DNA of 64,000 nucleotides from Nannocystis punicea (lineage in GTDB: Bacteria; Myxococcota_A; Polyangia; Nannocystales; Nannocystaceae). The notes beneath the pieces were generated by a model, which saw only the letters and a program-made list of their open reading frames with translations, searched no databases and was not told the origin of the DNA. The stretch is taken from assembly GCF_026965555.1 (NCBI RefSeq), contig NZ_CP114040.1, forward strand, positions 2,604,001 to 2,668,000, in the 5' to 3' direction. Of the stretch, positions 34,572-44,236 are shown piece after piece (position 1 is the first letter of the stretch; each line of letters begins with the position of its first letter). The position numbers were made by a program, and so were the translations under genes.

Positions 34572-35353
34572 GCGTCGTTCCCTTGCGACCGAGCGCGCCG
34601 GGGCGTACGAGGTAATCCCCGGTCTCCGCTTCGAAGTACGAGCCCCACGGGTCATGGAACACGGTCGCATCCGCGCGTGAGTCGGGGGAACCCTGCTCCG
34701 CATGCGTGTCCCGTGGGGCTCGCTCGGTTCCGCCGAACCTGAAGACCGGTTCGCGGGTGCCGCTCGGGTGGCCCGGGGCGTGAGGCTGCGGAGGTCGACG
34801 ACTGGGCGGAGGCCGCTGCGCACCGCGAGCCGGAGCGCCGGGCGGACGGCGCCGGGCCCGACTCGTCGGTGAATCTTCGCACGAGTCGCAAGCGGACAGG
34901 CAGTCTCTGATGGCGCCGTCTAGAGCCTCGCGCCGCTGCCGACATTTGCGGCGAGACCGATGTCCTGTCGAAGTCCGTCCAGTCGCGCCCGCGAATGCCG
35001 AAGTCGGCAAGACGGAGCACGTGGTGCAATGACAATCTCATGACCGGGCCGAGGCGCCGGGGCGCGAGCGCAGGGCCCCGCAGGCCCGCGAGGCGCCGTC
35101 CGGGGCCGCGGACGCGCCGCTCACGGCAATCGGTGACTGTGTCCATGGAAGAGCCCGGCCGAGGAGCTGCCGGGCTCGTGGCGTATTGACGCATGTGCAT
35201 TCTCGAGCGCCGCGTCGCCGGGAGCGGCGCTCGACCGTGCGCCGCACAATTGTCCGCGACGGCACTCCGCGATCTACGGGGATTGACAGTGGGTGAGGGC
35301 GACAACTACGGTGCGACTCACAAGTCCAGCCATCGAGCATGAGGGACCAGGTG
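34572..35353. other. Gap with a possible RHS-like relic
   Basis: No intact gene is seen. On the minus strand at ~34580-34760 one frame reads DPWGSYFEAETGDYLVRPG, which resembles the RHS-core pattern Y-D/E-P/A-E-T-G-x-Y/F-L. The frame has no proper start and overlaps the end of the lipoprotein gene, so this is at best a remnant. Confidence 0.35.
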
Positions 35354-36115
35354 ATGAGATCCTACGAGCGCGGCGAAGGAACGACCGGTGCGTCGATGCA
35401 CTTCGTGCTGGTACACGGCGCGTGGCACGGCGCGTGGTGTTGGGCGACGACGGCGCGGCTGCTGGAGGCCCGCGGACACCGCGTCACACCGCTCGACCTC
35501 CCCTCGCACGGTGACGACGAGACGGCGCCCGCGTCGGTGACGCTCGCCCACTACGCGGGGCGCGTGATCGCGGCCCTCGACGCGATCGAGGGCACGGTCG
35601 TGCTGGTCGGGCACAGCATGGGCGGAATCGTCATCTCGACGGTCGCCGAGGCGCGGCCGGCCAAGGTCGAGAAGCTCGTCTATCTGAGCGCATTCCTGCT
35701 GCCGAACGGCACGTCGTTGCTCGACGTGGCCCTGCGGGACACCCACTCGCTGGCGACCCCGAACCTGCGCGTCCGGTCCGACGAGGGCGTCGTCGACATC
35801 CACCGCGAGGCGGTCGCGGAGATCTTCTACGCCGATTGCGAGCCCGAGGTCGTCGACCGCGCGCGCACGCTGCTCAAGCCGAACCCGCTCGCGCCGTTCG
35901 CCACGCCGCTCGCGCTGACGGACGCGAGCTACGGCAGCGTGCGGCGATTCTACATCGCGTGCGCCAAGGATCGGGCGATCACGCCCGCGGCGCAGCGAGC
36001 GATGGTCACGGCGATGCCGTGCGAGGCGGTCCACGAGCTCCACACCGATCATTCGCCGTTCTTCTCCCAGCCCAACCGGCTCCACGACGTCCTCGTCGAG
36101 ATCGCCCGGACCTGA
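35354..36115 (+). CDS. Alpha/beta hydrolase, MES/HNL-like esterase
   Basis: The product has 253 residues from ATG 35354; starts at 35339 and 35396 are alternatives, and 35354 has GAGG nine bases upstream. The fold markers are complete: oxyanion segment HFVLVHGAWHGAWCW, nucleophile elbow VLVGHSMGGIVIS, and the catalytic His in HTDHSPFFSQP. The HSPF.S.P ending and the LVHGAWHGAWCW opening are typical of the plant-type methylesterase / hydroxynitrile lyase branch and its bacterial EstC-like esterases. It probably hydrolyses small carboxylic esters in the cytoplasm. No signal peptide. Confidence 0.88.
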   Translation: MRSYERGEGTTGASMHFVLVHGAWHGAWCWATTARLLEARGHRVTPLDLPSHGDDETAPASVTLAHYAGRVIAALDAIEGTVVLVGHSMGGIVISTVAEARPAKVEKLVYLSAFLLPNGTSLLDVALRDTHSLATPNLRVRSDEGVVDIHREAVAEIFYADCEPEVVDRARTLLKPNPLAPFATPLALTDASYGSVRRFYIACAKDRAITPAAQRAMVTAMPCEAVHELHTDHSPFFSQPNRLHDVLVEIART

Positions 36116-36401
36116 GCGCCTGTCCGGACGCATGTCGGGCGCGCCGGGCCGGTCGGTCACCCGCCGAGGGGGGAGCCCCATCGGCGCCGCCGCGAGGCCG
36201 GGGCGCGCCGAGGAATGACTCCTCGGGCCTCGGCTCCAGACGCCCGGGATTCACGGGCCGGTGCAGTCGTCTGCGCCCTCGAGCAGGGCATGGGGGCGAA
36301 TGCGTCGAGTCACTCCCGCGAGTGCGGCTCGAATGCGAAAGTGATCGAATCATTCACGGGCTGCTCGTCGCCGCCGGCTCGCGCGTCGGCAGCCGCCGGG
36401 G

Positions 36402-37436
36402 TCATCGTTTCCGCGCGGCGAACTGCAGCCGCCGCCGGCGCTCGGCGAGCCAGTGGGCCTCTTCGGGCAGCCCGAGCGCCTCGAAAGCCCGGAGCAGCTC
36501 CAGGTCGCGGGCCTCGAGGTCGAGCCGGGTGACCAGGTGGAGCTTGCGCAAGCACAGGGGACACAGGCGCAGCGGGATCGCGTCGAGCTCGTCGAGATCG
36601 GCGACGCCGTTCATCACGCAGCGAAACGACTGACAGTGAGCCAGCCCGAACAGGTGACCGACCTCGTGCACGGCGACGCGGAGGCCCCGGCGGCGGAGCG
36701 TCCCGGCGAGGTCGGCCGGCGCGGGCCCGCCGAAGAAGCTGGGGTCGAAGCGGGCGAAGCCGACCACCGCGAGGCGCTCCTGGAGAGTCGACCATCCGAA
36801 CGCGTACTGCTGCTCGCGCGCGGCGAACAGGTCGACAGTGACGAGCGTGAGCATGCCGTATGCGTCGGGCGGGAGCCGTGGCGCGACCGCGCCGAGCAAC
36901 GCGCGGGCGTCGTGTTGACGGTGGCCCTGGACCTCGCGCCAGGGGATCCCGCTCTCCGGCAGCGGTTCGGCCGGCAGCAGGTCGGTCGGGGTGGCGAAGA
37001 ATGCGGCGAGCAGGGCGGCGATGTCCGCCGGCTCCGGAGTGCGCACGAGCCCGACGTATTCGCGGCCGACGAGCACGTCGACGGGGAAGCGTCCGAGCGG
37101 CAACATCGCCAGGCGTTCGCGCGGGGCGAAGCGGATGTTCGGCGCGCTCTCGAGGAATTCGGCGACGCTCTGGGCCGGCTCCGGTCGCACCGTGCGCCAG
37201 TCCCCGGGTCGCTGCGGCGGCATCGGCGTGAAGTCGCGCGGGTCGGTGAAGGCCGCGCGCAGGGCCGGCTCGACGTCGTCGAGGGGGCCGAGCGCCTGCC
37301 GCCAGGCCTCGCCGGGACGCTCCAGGCGCGGGGCAGGCGAGGGAGGCACTCGGGTCTCGACCGGCGCGTCCGCGCCGCATCCGCCGAGCGTCAGGCACGA
37401 GAGACCGGCTAGCAGGCGCCGTCGAGAGATGGGCAT
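36402..37436 (-). CDS. Archaemetzincin-type zinc protease, exported (Tat lipoprotein)
   Basis: The product has 344 residues. The N-terminus MPISRRRLLAGLSCLTLGGC has a twin-arginine start followed by a lipobox, so the protein is probably folded before Tat export and then lipidated. The C-terminal half carries the complete archaemetzincin motif HEVGHLFGLAHC followed by C.M and, about 20 residues later, a CPLC pair that binds the second zinc of this family. The middle contains a ~130-residue N-terminal domain. Known archaemetzincins are mostly cytosolic aminopeptidases, so the export signal is unusual. The start at 37436 is set by the signal peptide. It lies downstream of an S37 peptidase gene on the same strand. 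Confidence 0.88.
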   Translation of the reverse strand: MPISRRRLLAGLSCLTLGGCGADAPVETRVPPSPAPRLERPGEAWRQALGPLDDVEPALRAAFTDPRDFTPMPPQRPGDWRTVRPEPAQSVAEFLESAPNIRFAPRERLAMLPLGRFPVDVLVGREYVGLVRTPEPADIAALLAAFFATPTDLLPAEPLPESGIPWREVQGHRQHDARALLGAVAPRLPPDAYGMLTLVTVDLFAAREQQYAFGWSTLQERLAVVGFARFDPSFFGGPAPADLAGTLRRRGLRVAVHEVGHLFGLAHCQSFRCVMNGVADLDELDAIPLRLCPLCLRKLHLVTRLDLEARDLELLRAFEALGLPEEAHWLAERRRRLQFAARKR

Positions 37437-37642
37437 CGCAGACGCCAGACAACGCCCGGCGACCGAAAAGGTGCGAACCCTCGGGCGGCTCCGCGAACGG
37501 GCGATGAGCCGCGCCGAGGTGATGGATTGTGGGTGCGACCCGCTCCTGTCCGCGGGTCGGTGCGGCAGGTGCGGACCTGGCCGCGCTGCGAATCGTCGGA
37601 GGCGGTGCGGCCGCCTAGACGGGATGCTCGACTCCCCGCGTC

Positions 37643-37660
37643 TTCGACAGGCTGTCCGAA
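37643..37660. repeat. Imperfect dispersed palindrome copy
   Basis: TTCGACAG-g-CTGTCCGAA pairs over 8 bp with one bulge and continues GAG, as in the CGAAGAG loop copies. It is a decayed member, just past the S37 peptidase stop. Confidence 0.4.
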
Positions 37661-37704
37661 GAGCCAGGTCGTGCGGCGCACCCACGGATTCGAGGTCGTC
37701 GAGC

Positions 37705-39201
37705 TCAGGGGAGCTCGATGCCGAGGTTCGTCTCGAGGAAGGCGGACAGCGCGGCCCGATCGGGCTCCGAGAGCGACGAGAAGGTAGCGAGGTGATTGCC
37801 GCTGGTGACGTCGAAGCGGACGTTGCCGCTCATCGCCGACGGGGTGACGGCGGCGGCCGCCCACGGGTCCTGGTCGGAGTAGACGAAGGCGACGCCGTCA
37901 CCGAGGCGGGCGAACTCTGCCAGCGCGCTGTTCTCGGCGGCGTCGAACTCCGGCGTGGTCACGCCCTCCGGCACGAGCCCGCGCTCCATGTCGACGAGGT
38001 CGGCGGAGACGAGGCCCTCCGCGACGAGCTCGGCGCGCGGCAAGGCGGGCCAGCCGCTGCTCTGCTGCACCTCGTAGAAGTAGGCGCCGAAGAACGACAG
38101 GTACGCGTCGGACATCGGGTAGGCGCCGAAGATGCTGGTGACGCCGAAGAACGCCGCCGTCAGCTCCTCGGCCGTCGCGGTGGCCGGACCGGGCAGACCC
38201 TCGCAATCGTCGGGGGTGCCGAAGTACTGCCAGAACAGCCACGGGTAGGAGAGCGCGGCGGCCTCGAAGGCGCGCGCCGGCTCGACGCGGACGAAGGTGT
38301 CGCCGAACTCGTCGGCGGCCGAGGCCAGCACCGCGGGCTCGACGGCCGAGCGCTGGGCGCCGAGAGCGGCCCGCTGGATGGCCTCGAGGCGGCTCTGGCA
38401 CGCGGCGTCGACGACGTCGAAGAACGCCAGGAAGCGCTCGTCCTCGGGCACCATGAACGGGGCGCCGAAGGCGACCGTGGCGTCGACGTCGTCAGGGTAG
38501 TGCCGGCGGAAGCTCACCATGTCGACGCCGCCGTTGCTGAAGCCCGAGCCGAGCCACGCGCTCGTGTACAGGTCGCGCAGGCGCACCACGACGTCGTGGG
38601 CGTCGTCCGCGACCTGCTTGCGCGTGAAGTGCGAGAAGTCGTCGCCGTTGCCGTTGTGGAAGCGCTTGTCCAGGACGAGCTGGTTGCCCGCGAGAAGGGT
38701 CGTCAGCTCGTCCTCCTCGAAGCCGAGGTAATTGCTGTACCCCGTGGAGATCAAGTTCATGGGCAGGTCGAAGCCGCGATGGATGAGCGTGAGGTACTGC
38801 TCGTGGGTGCCCGACTTCGCGTCCTGGTGATCGTTCGGCTGCAGGAGCGTGAGGTCGTACAGCTCGGCGCCGTCGTCGCTGGTACCGGCCGGGCTGACGA
38901 TGAAGCCGGCCGCCTCGAGCGCCGCGGTCACGCTGACGCACCGCTGCGCTGCGCCTTCTCCGTCGACGCAGACGTCGCAGGCGGGGTCGTCGACGCCGGC
39001 GCCCGGGTCTTCCGAGCCGGCACCGTCGCAGTCCGGATCGGGCGCACCGCAGCCGCAGTCGCAGCCGTCGGAGCCGCCGAAGCGCGCGGCGTCGCAGGTC
39101 CACTCCGGCGGCGGCGAGACGGGGGTTCCGCCCGGGCTGTCGCAGGCGGAGGCGAGGGGGAGAAGAAGCAGCAGCGGTACCAGCAGTGCAATCGATTTCA
39201 T
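37705..39201 (-). CDS. Peptidase S37-family exported lipoprotein
   Basis: The product has 498 residues. A signal peptide with lipobox (LLLLLPLASAC) is followed by a Cys-rich spacer (DGCDCGCGAPDPDCDGAG) and a hydrolase domain with the S37 (PS-10 tripeptidyl aminopeptidase) signature: nucleophile GSGFSNGGVDMVSF followed by RRHYPDDVDATVAFGAP. The acid is probably in VYSDQDPWAA and the His in TSGNHLATFSSLSE near the C-terminus. It cleaves peptides at the cell surface, fitting a proteolytic predator. ATG 39201 opens the signal peptide. The next gene downstream on the same strand encodes the archaemetzincin, so both may form a proteolytic unit. Confidence 0.88.
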   Translation of the reverse strand: MKSIALLVPLLLLLPLASACDSPGGTPVSPPPEWTCDAARFGGSDGCDCGCGAPDPDCDGAGSEDPGAGVDDPACDVCVDGEGAAQRCVSVTAALEAAGFIVSPAGTSDDGAELYDLTLLQPNDHQDAKSGTHEQYLTLIHRGFDLPMNLISTGYSNYLGFEEDELTTLLAGNQLVLDKRFHNGNGDDFSHFTRKQVADDAHDVVVRLRDLYTSAWLGSGFSNGGVDMVSFRRHYPDDVDATVAFGAPFMVPEDERFLAFFDVVDAACQSRLEAIQRAALGAQRSAVEPAVLASAADEFGDTFVRVEPARAFEAAALSYPWLFWQYFGTPDDCEGLPGPATATAEELTAAFFGVTSIFGAYPMSDAYLSFFGAYFYEVQQSSGWPALPRAELVAEGLVSADLVDMERGLVPEGVTTPEFDAAENSALAEFARLGDGVAFVYSDQDPWAAAAVTPSAMSGNVRFDVTSGNHLATFSSLSEPDRAALSAFLETNLGIELP

Positions 39202-40312
39202 GGCAAGCGTCTTTCAATCCGGTGAGCAAGCGACGAGCGCTCCCCCCGCGCGCACGCGACGGGACGAGCGGTGCAAAAGTGAGGAGGATTCAGCGACGAG
39301 ATCGGCGCGCGGCTGCAGGGCAGCCCCGAGCTTCAGATGCCCGTTGCCTGTCGTTCGGTCGTTCTGTGGATGGCGTGTACCGTACTCAAGCCCCCATCAT
39401 GTGCCAGTGGCGTCTCCGCCACTGGGTCTCGCAAATCTGCGAGAGCTCCGTACGCCGCGCGGAGGTTCGCCCGAGGTCGAAAGAGCGCGGTACGACCCAG
39501 GCCCGCGTGGCGCCCCGGATGCGCGCCGGTGCGATCTCACTCGCGACGGAGCACATTCGCCGTCGTGTCGAGCAGACGCTGGCTCGCAGAGGTCGGGGCC
39601 GCCGCTACAGCGTCCAGGAGGACGGTCCGAGCATTTACGCCCCGCCTCGCGCAGAGCCGCCGACGGCCCGCCGCGGCGCACTCGACAAGATCGCACCAAT
39701 GGCGAGGAATCCGTGATAGTTCACGGCCGGGAACATACTCGTATGAGTCTGGGAGGTGGAGGATTTGTACACCCCGCTCGGGCCTGTGCACGAGACGAGA
39801 CCCGGGGTCGAACAGTGGCGATGTGCCGCGCCGCGCCCGCTCTGAAACGCGCCGCTCGAGCGTGACCTGCGCTGCCGTCGAGATCGATCGTCAGGGCTCC
39901 CCGGGCCAGTCCGGAGTCGGGGGACGGTGAATGGTGACATATGTCCTTTGGAACATCTCATGTGTCACGGCATCCGTCGCCCTCAAGACGGGGACTCGAG
40001 GGTGGTGGACGATGAGCACCACGTGGGGGAGCCGAATCGTCGTACCCCCATGGATAGCGAGCCCTGTCCCGTCGGACACGCGCTCGAGCAGACCGTCGGA
40101 GCGGGCGGGGCCTGCGAGTGGGACTTACTCTCCGATCCGTCGATCCTCGAGGCCATGGCGCCGAGCCTGCGCGGGCGCGTGCGCGCGCGCGAAAAATCCG
40201 GGCTGCCGGCGAAACCTTCGGGCTCGCGGGGGGGACGGCCCTGAAAGGTCTCAGAGAGCCTTCAAGCCGGCATGATCCAGGGGCGAGGACGGCGACGCTC
40301 CCTGACCGCCCT
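39202..40312. other. 1.1-kb gap before the M36 peptidase gene
   Basis: No supported gene. One plus frame (~39930-40244) contains a WDLLSDPSILEAM-like string, but it lacks a start context and a family. It holds a palindrome near 39936 and a small inverted repeat at ~39734-39746 (catac-tc-gtatg) that could be an operator. Confidence 0.4.
39936..39956. repeat. Dispersed palindrome copy
   Basis: GACAT-ATGTC (39936-39945) is a 10-bp perfect palindrome and runs into cctttggaacat, giving a second weak ATGT...ACAT pairing. Confidence 0.5.
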
Positions 40313-43300
40313 ATGATGCATCCAACTCTTAGCCTTCGTACTTGTCTGTTCTCTGCCGTCCTGGCGATGATCCCGATGGGAGTCGACGCGCACGCCGTCG
40401 GTCCGACCGCCCCCTTCGTGGCGGCGAGCCGCGCCGAGCCCGCGCCTCAGGAGGCTCCGTACCGGGCCCTTGTGGCGTCGCGGCACCCCGTGCGCGGTGT
40501 GCCCTCGCTGTTGCTCGCGGCCGACGGCGGCCCGCCGCCGGCGAGCAGCGCCGAACAGGCGGCCAGGCTGCACCTCGAGCAGCAGCGCCAGGCGTACGGC
40601 GTCTCGCGCGAGGCGCTGGCGGACGCCCGCGCCCTGTTCTCGCACGACGTCGGCCGCGGCGGCGTGCTCGTGGCCCTGCGCCAGAGCGTCGGCGGCGTCG
40701 AGCTGTTCGGCAACGACATCAAGGTCCTGCTCGATCGATCGCACCGACTCGTCGCCATCTCCGGCAGCCCGCACCCGGCCGGCGTCGCCGCCCCGTTCGT
40801 CCCGTCGACGCCGGCGAAGACCGCGGCGATCGCCGCGGCGCTGCGCGAGGTCCACGGCGTCGCCGTCGACTCGCAGTGGTTCGTCGCCGACGGCGCCCCG
40901 CGCTCGGACGACTTCGAGCGCTTCGTGCTGGCGAACGGCGACGGCGGCCGGCTCGGCCTGCGCCGGCCCGCGCGCGTGAAGCCGGTGTACTTCCCTGTCG
41001 GCGACGCGCTGGCGTCGGCGTACCTCGTCGAGGTGCAGTCCTTCACCCGGGAGCTGCCCGAGTCCGCGGTCCATCAATACGTGCTCGCGGCCGACGACGG
41101 CCGCGTGCTCTGGCACCGCAACGCAACCGCGCACGCGGGCTTCCAGTACCGCGGGTACATCGGCGACGACGGTCGGCCGCTCGACGGCCCGACCGAGGAT
41201 TATACGCCGTACCCGTTCGACGCCCCGAACCCGGAGGACCAGACGCAGCAGTTCGTCGAGCCCAACCTCGTGACGATGGAGGGCTTCAATCACAACCCCG
41301 ACGACAAGGCCGACCCGTGGCTGCCGGCCGACGCGACGCAGACGTACGGCAACCACGTCGAGGCCTACGTCGATTTCCACGACCCGAGCGGGTTCCAGCC
41401 CGCCAGCGGCGAATTCCGGGCCAGCGTGAGCGCGCCGGGCGTGTTCGACTACACCTACGATACGGCCGGCGAGCCGCTGGCGAACGAGACGCAGACGACC
41501 GCGGCGATCGTGCAGGCGTTCTACACCGCCAATTGGCTGCACGACTGGTGGTACGATTCGGGCTTCAACGAGGCCGCCGGCGTGGCCCAGACCGACAACT
41601 TCGGCCGCGGCGGGATCGACGGCGATCGCCTGCAGGTGGAGGCGCAGGACGCCGCGTACGAGGAGAAGCGCGACCGCGCGACGATGCACGTGCCCTTCGA
41701 CGGCGAGTCGCCGTGGGTGGAGCTGGCCCTGTGGAGCCCGAAGAGCTTCACCGCCGGTCTCACCGTCCCCGAGCTGGACGCGTCGTTCACCGTCGGGGCC
41801 GCGGTGTTCGGGCCGAAGGTCTTCGACTTCTCCGCCGAGCTGGTGCTCGCGGACGACGGCGTCGGCACGCCGTCCGACGCGTGCCAGCCGATCGTCAACG
41901 ACGTGGTCGGCAAGATCGTCCTGATCGACCGCGGCGGCGGTTGCATCTTCGTCCCCAAGGCCGAGACCGCGCTCGCGGCCGGCGCGGCCGGCGTCATCCT
42001 CGTCAACAACAAGCCCGGCGATGGCTCGTTCAGGCCGGGCCGCGAGGTCGGCGCCCCGAACCCGCAGATCCCCACGGTCGGCCTGTCGATGGAGGACGGC
42101 GCGACGCTCAAGGCGGCGCTGCTGAACGGGCCGCTGGTCGCCGACATGACCGGCCTGACCACGCCCGACCGCGACGTCGCGCTCGACAACCTCGTCGTCG
42201 CCCACGAGTACGGGCATTACATCCACCACCGCCTGGTGGCCGCCGGCAACCTGCAGAGCCTGGCCCAGAGCGAGGGCTGGGGCGATTTCATGGCGCTACA
42301 CCTGGCTCTTCGGCCAGGCGACGACCTCGCCGGTGCCTACGGCCACGCCAGCTACGCCAGCTACGCCGTCCCTGCCGGGGGGCCCTGGTTCGGCCTGCGG
42401 CGGTACACCTATTCGACCGACATGAGCAAAAATCCGCTGACCTTCCGGCACATCCAGGACGGCGAGCCGCTGCCGGACAGCGCGCCGATGCAGGCGAGCG
42501 CGTCGGCCAATTCGGGGGTCCACAACGCCGGTGAGGTGTGGGCGACGATGTTGTGGGAGGTCTACGTCGCGCTGCACGAGCTGCACGCGGGCGAGCTCGA
42601 GTTCGACGCGGTCCGCCGGCGGATGTCGGACTACGTGGTCGCCGGCATGATGCTCGCGCCGACCCAGCCGACCTATACGGAGCAGCGCGACGCGCTCCTC
42701 ACGGCGATCGGGCAGCACAGCGTCGACGACTTCGTCGCCGCCGCGCAGGCGTTCGCGCGCCGCGGGGCCGGCACGTGCGCCGTGTCGCCGCCGCACGACT
42801 CGGAGAACCTCGTCGGCGTGGTCGAGGACTTCGAGGTCCGCCCGCAGGGGGCGCTCGTCGCCGCCAGGCTCGACGACGCGGTCGACTCGTGCGACGGCGA
42901 CGGGGTCCTCGACGCCGAGGAGTCGGGGCGGCTGACCGTCACGGTGCGCAACTTCGGCGCGGCGCCGCTGACCGGCGCGACCCTCGAGGTGGTGGGGGCG
43001 CCGGCCAACCTGTCCCTCGGGCCAGATACGTCGATCGCGGTCCCCGAGGTCGGCCCGCTCGCGGAGGTCGAGGTCAGCTTCGACGCCGAGCTCGCGGCCG
43101 CGAGCGGCGCGACGCCGCTGACGCTCACGGTGCGCCTCGACACCCCCGCAGGTTGCGAGGCGAGCACCGAGCTGCTGCTGCCGACGGCGCTCGACGCCGA
43201 CCGCACGCCCGCGGGCGGGAACGTCGACGACGTCGAGTCCGCCGCCACTCTGTGGACGATCGGCGGGGCCGGCGGCGAGGCCGTGTGGTCGCGCCTGCCG

Positions 43301-44014
43301 TCGGCGGCCTCCGGCACGATCTGGCACGCCACGAGCTCCAGCACGGTCAGCGACACCTGGCTCGCCTCGCCGCCGCTGAAGGTCTCGCCCGATCAACCGT
43401 TCGTCGTCGGCTTCGAGCACATGCACGCGTTCGAGGTGCGCGTCGATCCGCTGCTGACGTTCGTGGACGGCGGCGTGATCGAGATCTCGCGCGACGGCGG
43501 GAAGACGTGGGAAGACGTGGCGCCGCTCGTGAAGAAGAGCCCGTACACCGCGCTGATCCTCGGCGGGCTGAACCCGCTGTTCGGCGAGGGCGGCGTGGTC
43601 GGCTTCAACCCGTCGTACCCGCAGCGCGACCCGGTCTCGCTCGACTTCGGGACGGCGCTGGCCGGTGAGACGGTGCAGCTGCGCTTCCGCGTCGGCACCA
43701 ACCCGAGCACCGGCGGACACGGCTGGGACCTCGACAACTTCGAGTTCGCGGGCATCGTCGACGGGCCGTTCCCGCAGTGGATCGACGACGACGGCGAGTG
43801 CGACGGCGATTCGCCGACGACGAGCGGAGACGACGCGAGCACGGGCGGTGACGATTCGTCCGCCACCGGCGCGAGCGACACGAGCGACGAGCAGCCGAGC
43901 GGCGAGGACGGTTGCGCGTGCTCGGCCGACGGCGAGCGCGGGTCCGCGGCGCTGCAGTTCGCGCCGCTGCTGCTCCTGGCGGCGCTGCGCCGCCGTTCAC
44001 GCCGCGGCCGCTGA
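40313..44014 (+). CDS. M36 fungalysin-type metalloprotease with PA domain and MYXO-CTERM tail
   Basis: This 1233-residue exported zinc protease has a signal peptide (SLRTCLFSAVLAMIPMGVDAHA), an FTP-like propeptide (~45-300), then the M36 catalytic region. It has the HEYGHYIHH zinc motif at ~631-639 and the downstream Glu in SEGWGDFMALH. A protease-associated (PA) domain (~530-620: CQPIVNDVVGKIVLIDRGG, AGAAGVILVNN) is inserted just before the HExxH helix, as in myxobacterial M36 enzymes. C-terminal Ig-like domains follow, and the tail ends in CACSADGERG, a hydrophobic helix and RRRSRRGR, matching a MYXO-CTERM sorting signal. Starts are the tandem ATGs at 40313/40316. Confidence 0.9.
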   Translation: MMHPTLSLRTCLFSAVLAMIPMGVDAHAVGPTAPFVAASRAEPAPQEAPYRALVASRHPVRGVPSLLLAADGGPPPASSAEQAARLHLEQQRQAYGVSREALADARALFSHDVGRGGVLVALRQSVGGVELFGNDIKVLLDRSHRLVAISGSPHPAGVAAPFVPSTPAKTAAIAAALREVHGVAVDSQWFVADGAPRSDDFERFVLANGDGGRLGLRRPARVKPVYFPVGDALASAYLVEVQSFTRELPESAVHQYVLAADDGRVLWHRNATAHAGFQYRGYIGDDGRPLDGPTEDYTPYPFDAPNPEDQTQQFVEPNLVTMEGFNHNPDDKADPWLPADATQTYGNHVEAYVDFHDPSGFQPASGEFRASVSAPGVFDYTYDTAGEPLANETQTTAAIVQAFYTANWLHDWWYDSGFNEAAGVAQTDNFGRGGIDGDRLQVEAQDAAYEEKRDRATMHVPFDGESPWVELALWSPKSFTAGLTVPELDASFTVGAAVFGPKVFDFSAELVLADDGVGTPSDACQPIVNDVVGKIVLIDRGGGCIFVPKAETALAAGAAGVILVNNKPGDGSFRPGREVGAPNPQIPTVGLSMEDGATLKAALLNGPLVADMTGLTTPDRDVALDNLVVAHEYGHYIHHRLVAAGNLQSLAQSEGWGDFMALHLALRPGDDLAGAYGHASYASYAVPAGGPWFGLRRYTYSTDMSKNPLTFRHIQDGEPLPDSAPMQASASANSGVHNAGEVWATMLWEVYVALHELHAGELEFDAVRRRMSDYVVAGMMLAPTQPTYTEQRDALLTAIGQHSVDDFVAAAQAFARRGAGTCAVSPPHDSENLVGVVEDFEVRPQGALVAARLDDAVDSCDGDGVLDAEESGRLTVTVRNFGAAPLTGATLEVVGAPANLSLGPDTSIAVPEVGPLAEVEVSFDAELAAASGATPLTLTVRLDTPAGCEASTELLLPTALDADRTPAGGNVDDVESAATLWTIGGAGGEAVWSRLPSAASGTIWHATSSSTVSDTWLASPPLKVSPDQPFVVGFEHMHAFEVRVDPLLTFVDGGVIEISRDGGKTWEDVAPLVKKSPYTALILGGLNPLFGEGGVVGFNPSYPQRDPVSLDFGTALAGETVQLRFRVGTNPSTGGHGWDLDNFEFAGIVDGPFPQWIDDDGECDGDSPTTSGDDASTGGDDSSATGASDTSDEQPSGEDGCACSADGERGSAALQFAPLLLLAALRRRSRRGR

Positions 44015-44236
44015 TCGCGAGGGCGTCGACGCCTCACCGCGATCGCGAGCTCGCCGGGCTCGCGGTCGCGGTGCCGTTTGCTGCCCGCAATCGAATGCAC
44101 CGACCCCGCCGCCGTGGATCGAAGTCGAGCGCGGCACGAATGCGCGAAGAACGTCATTGACGCCACTCTTCGCGCCCTTCATGCTGCCTCCGCGGCGTCG
44201 CCGGACGATCGGTGATGGGCGCCGCGCCGAGGTATC

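Noticed and set aside
36119..36135. A further copy of the palindrome (ctgtccggac)
   Set aside because: Only GTCCGGAC pairs and the second arm differs (gcatgtc), so it may be chance.
39927..40244. A 105-codon plus-strand ORF upstream of the M36 peptidase
   Set aside because: No ribosome binding site, no family and a palindrome inside; support is too weak to call a gene.
40262..42229. A long minus-strand frame opposite the M36 peptidase
   Set aside because: Antisense to a gene with HEYGH and PA motifs, with no recognisable domain.
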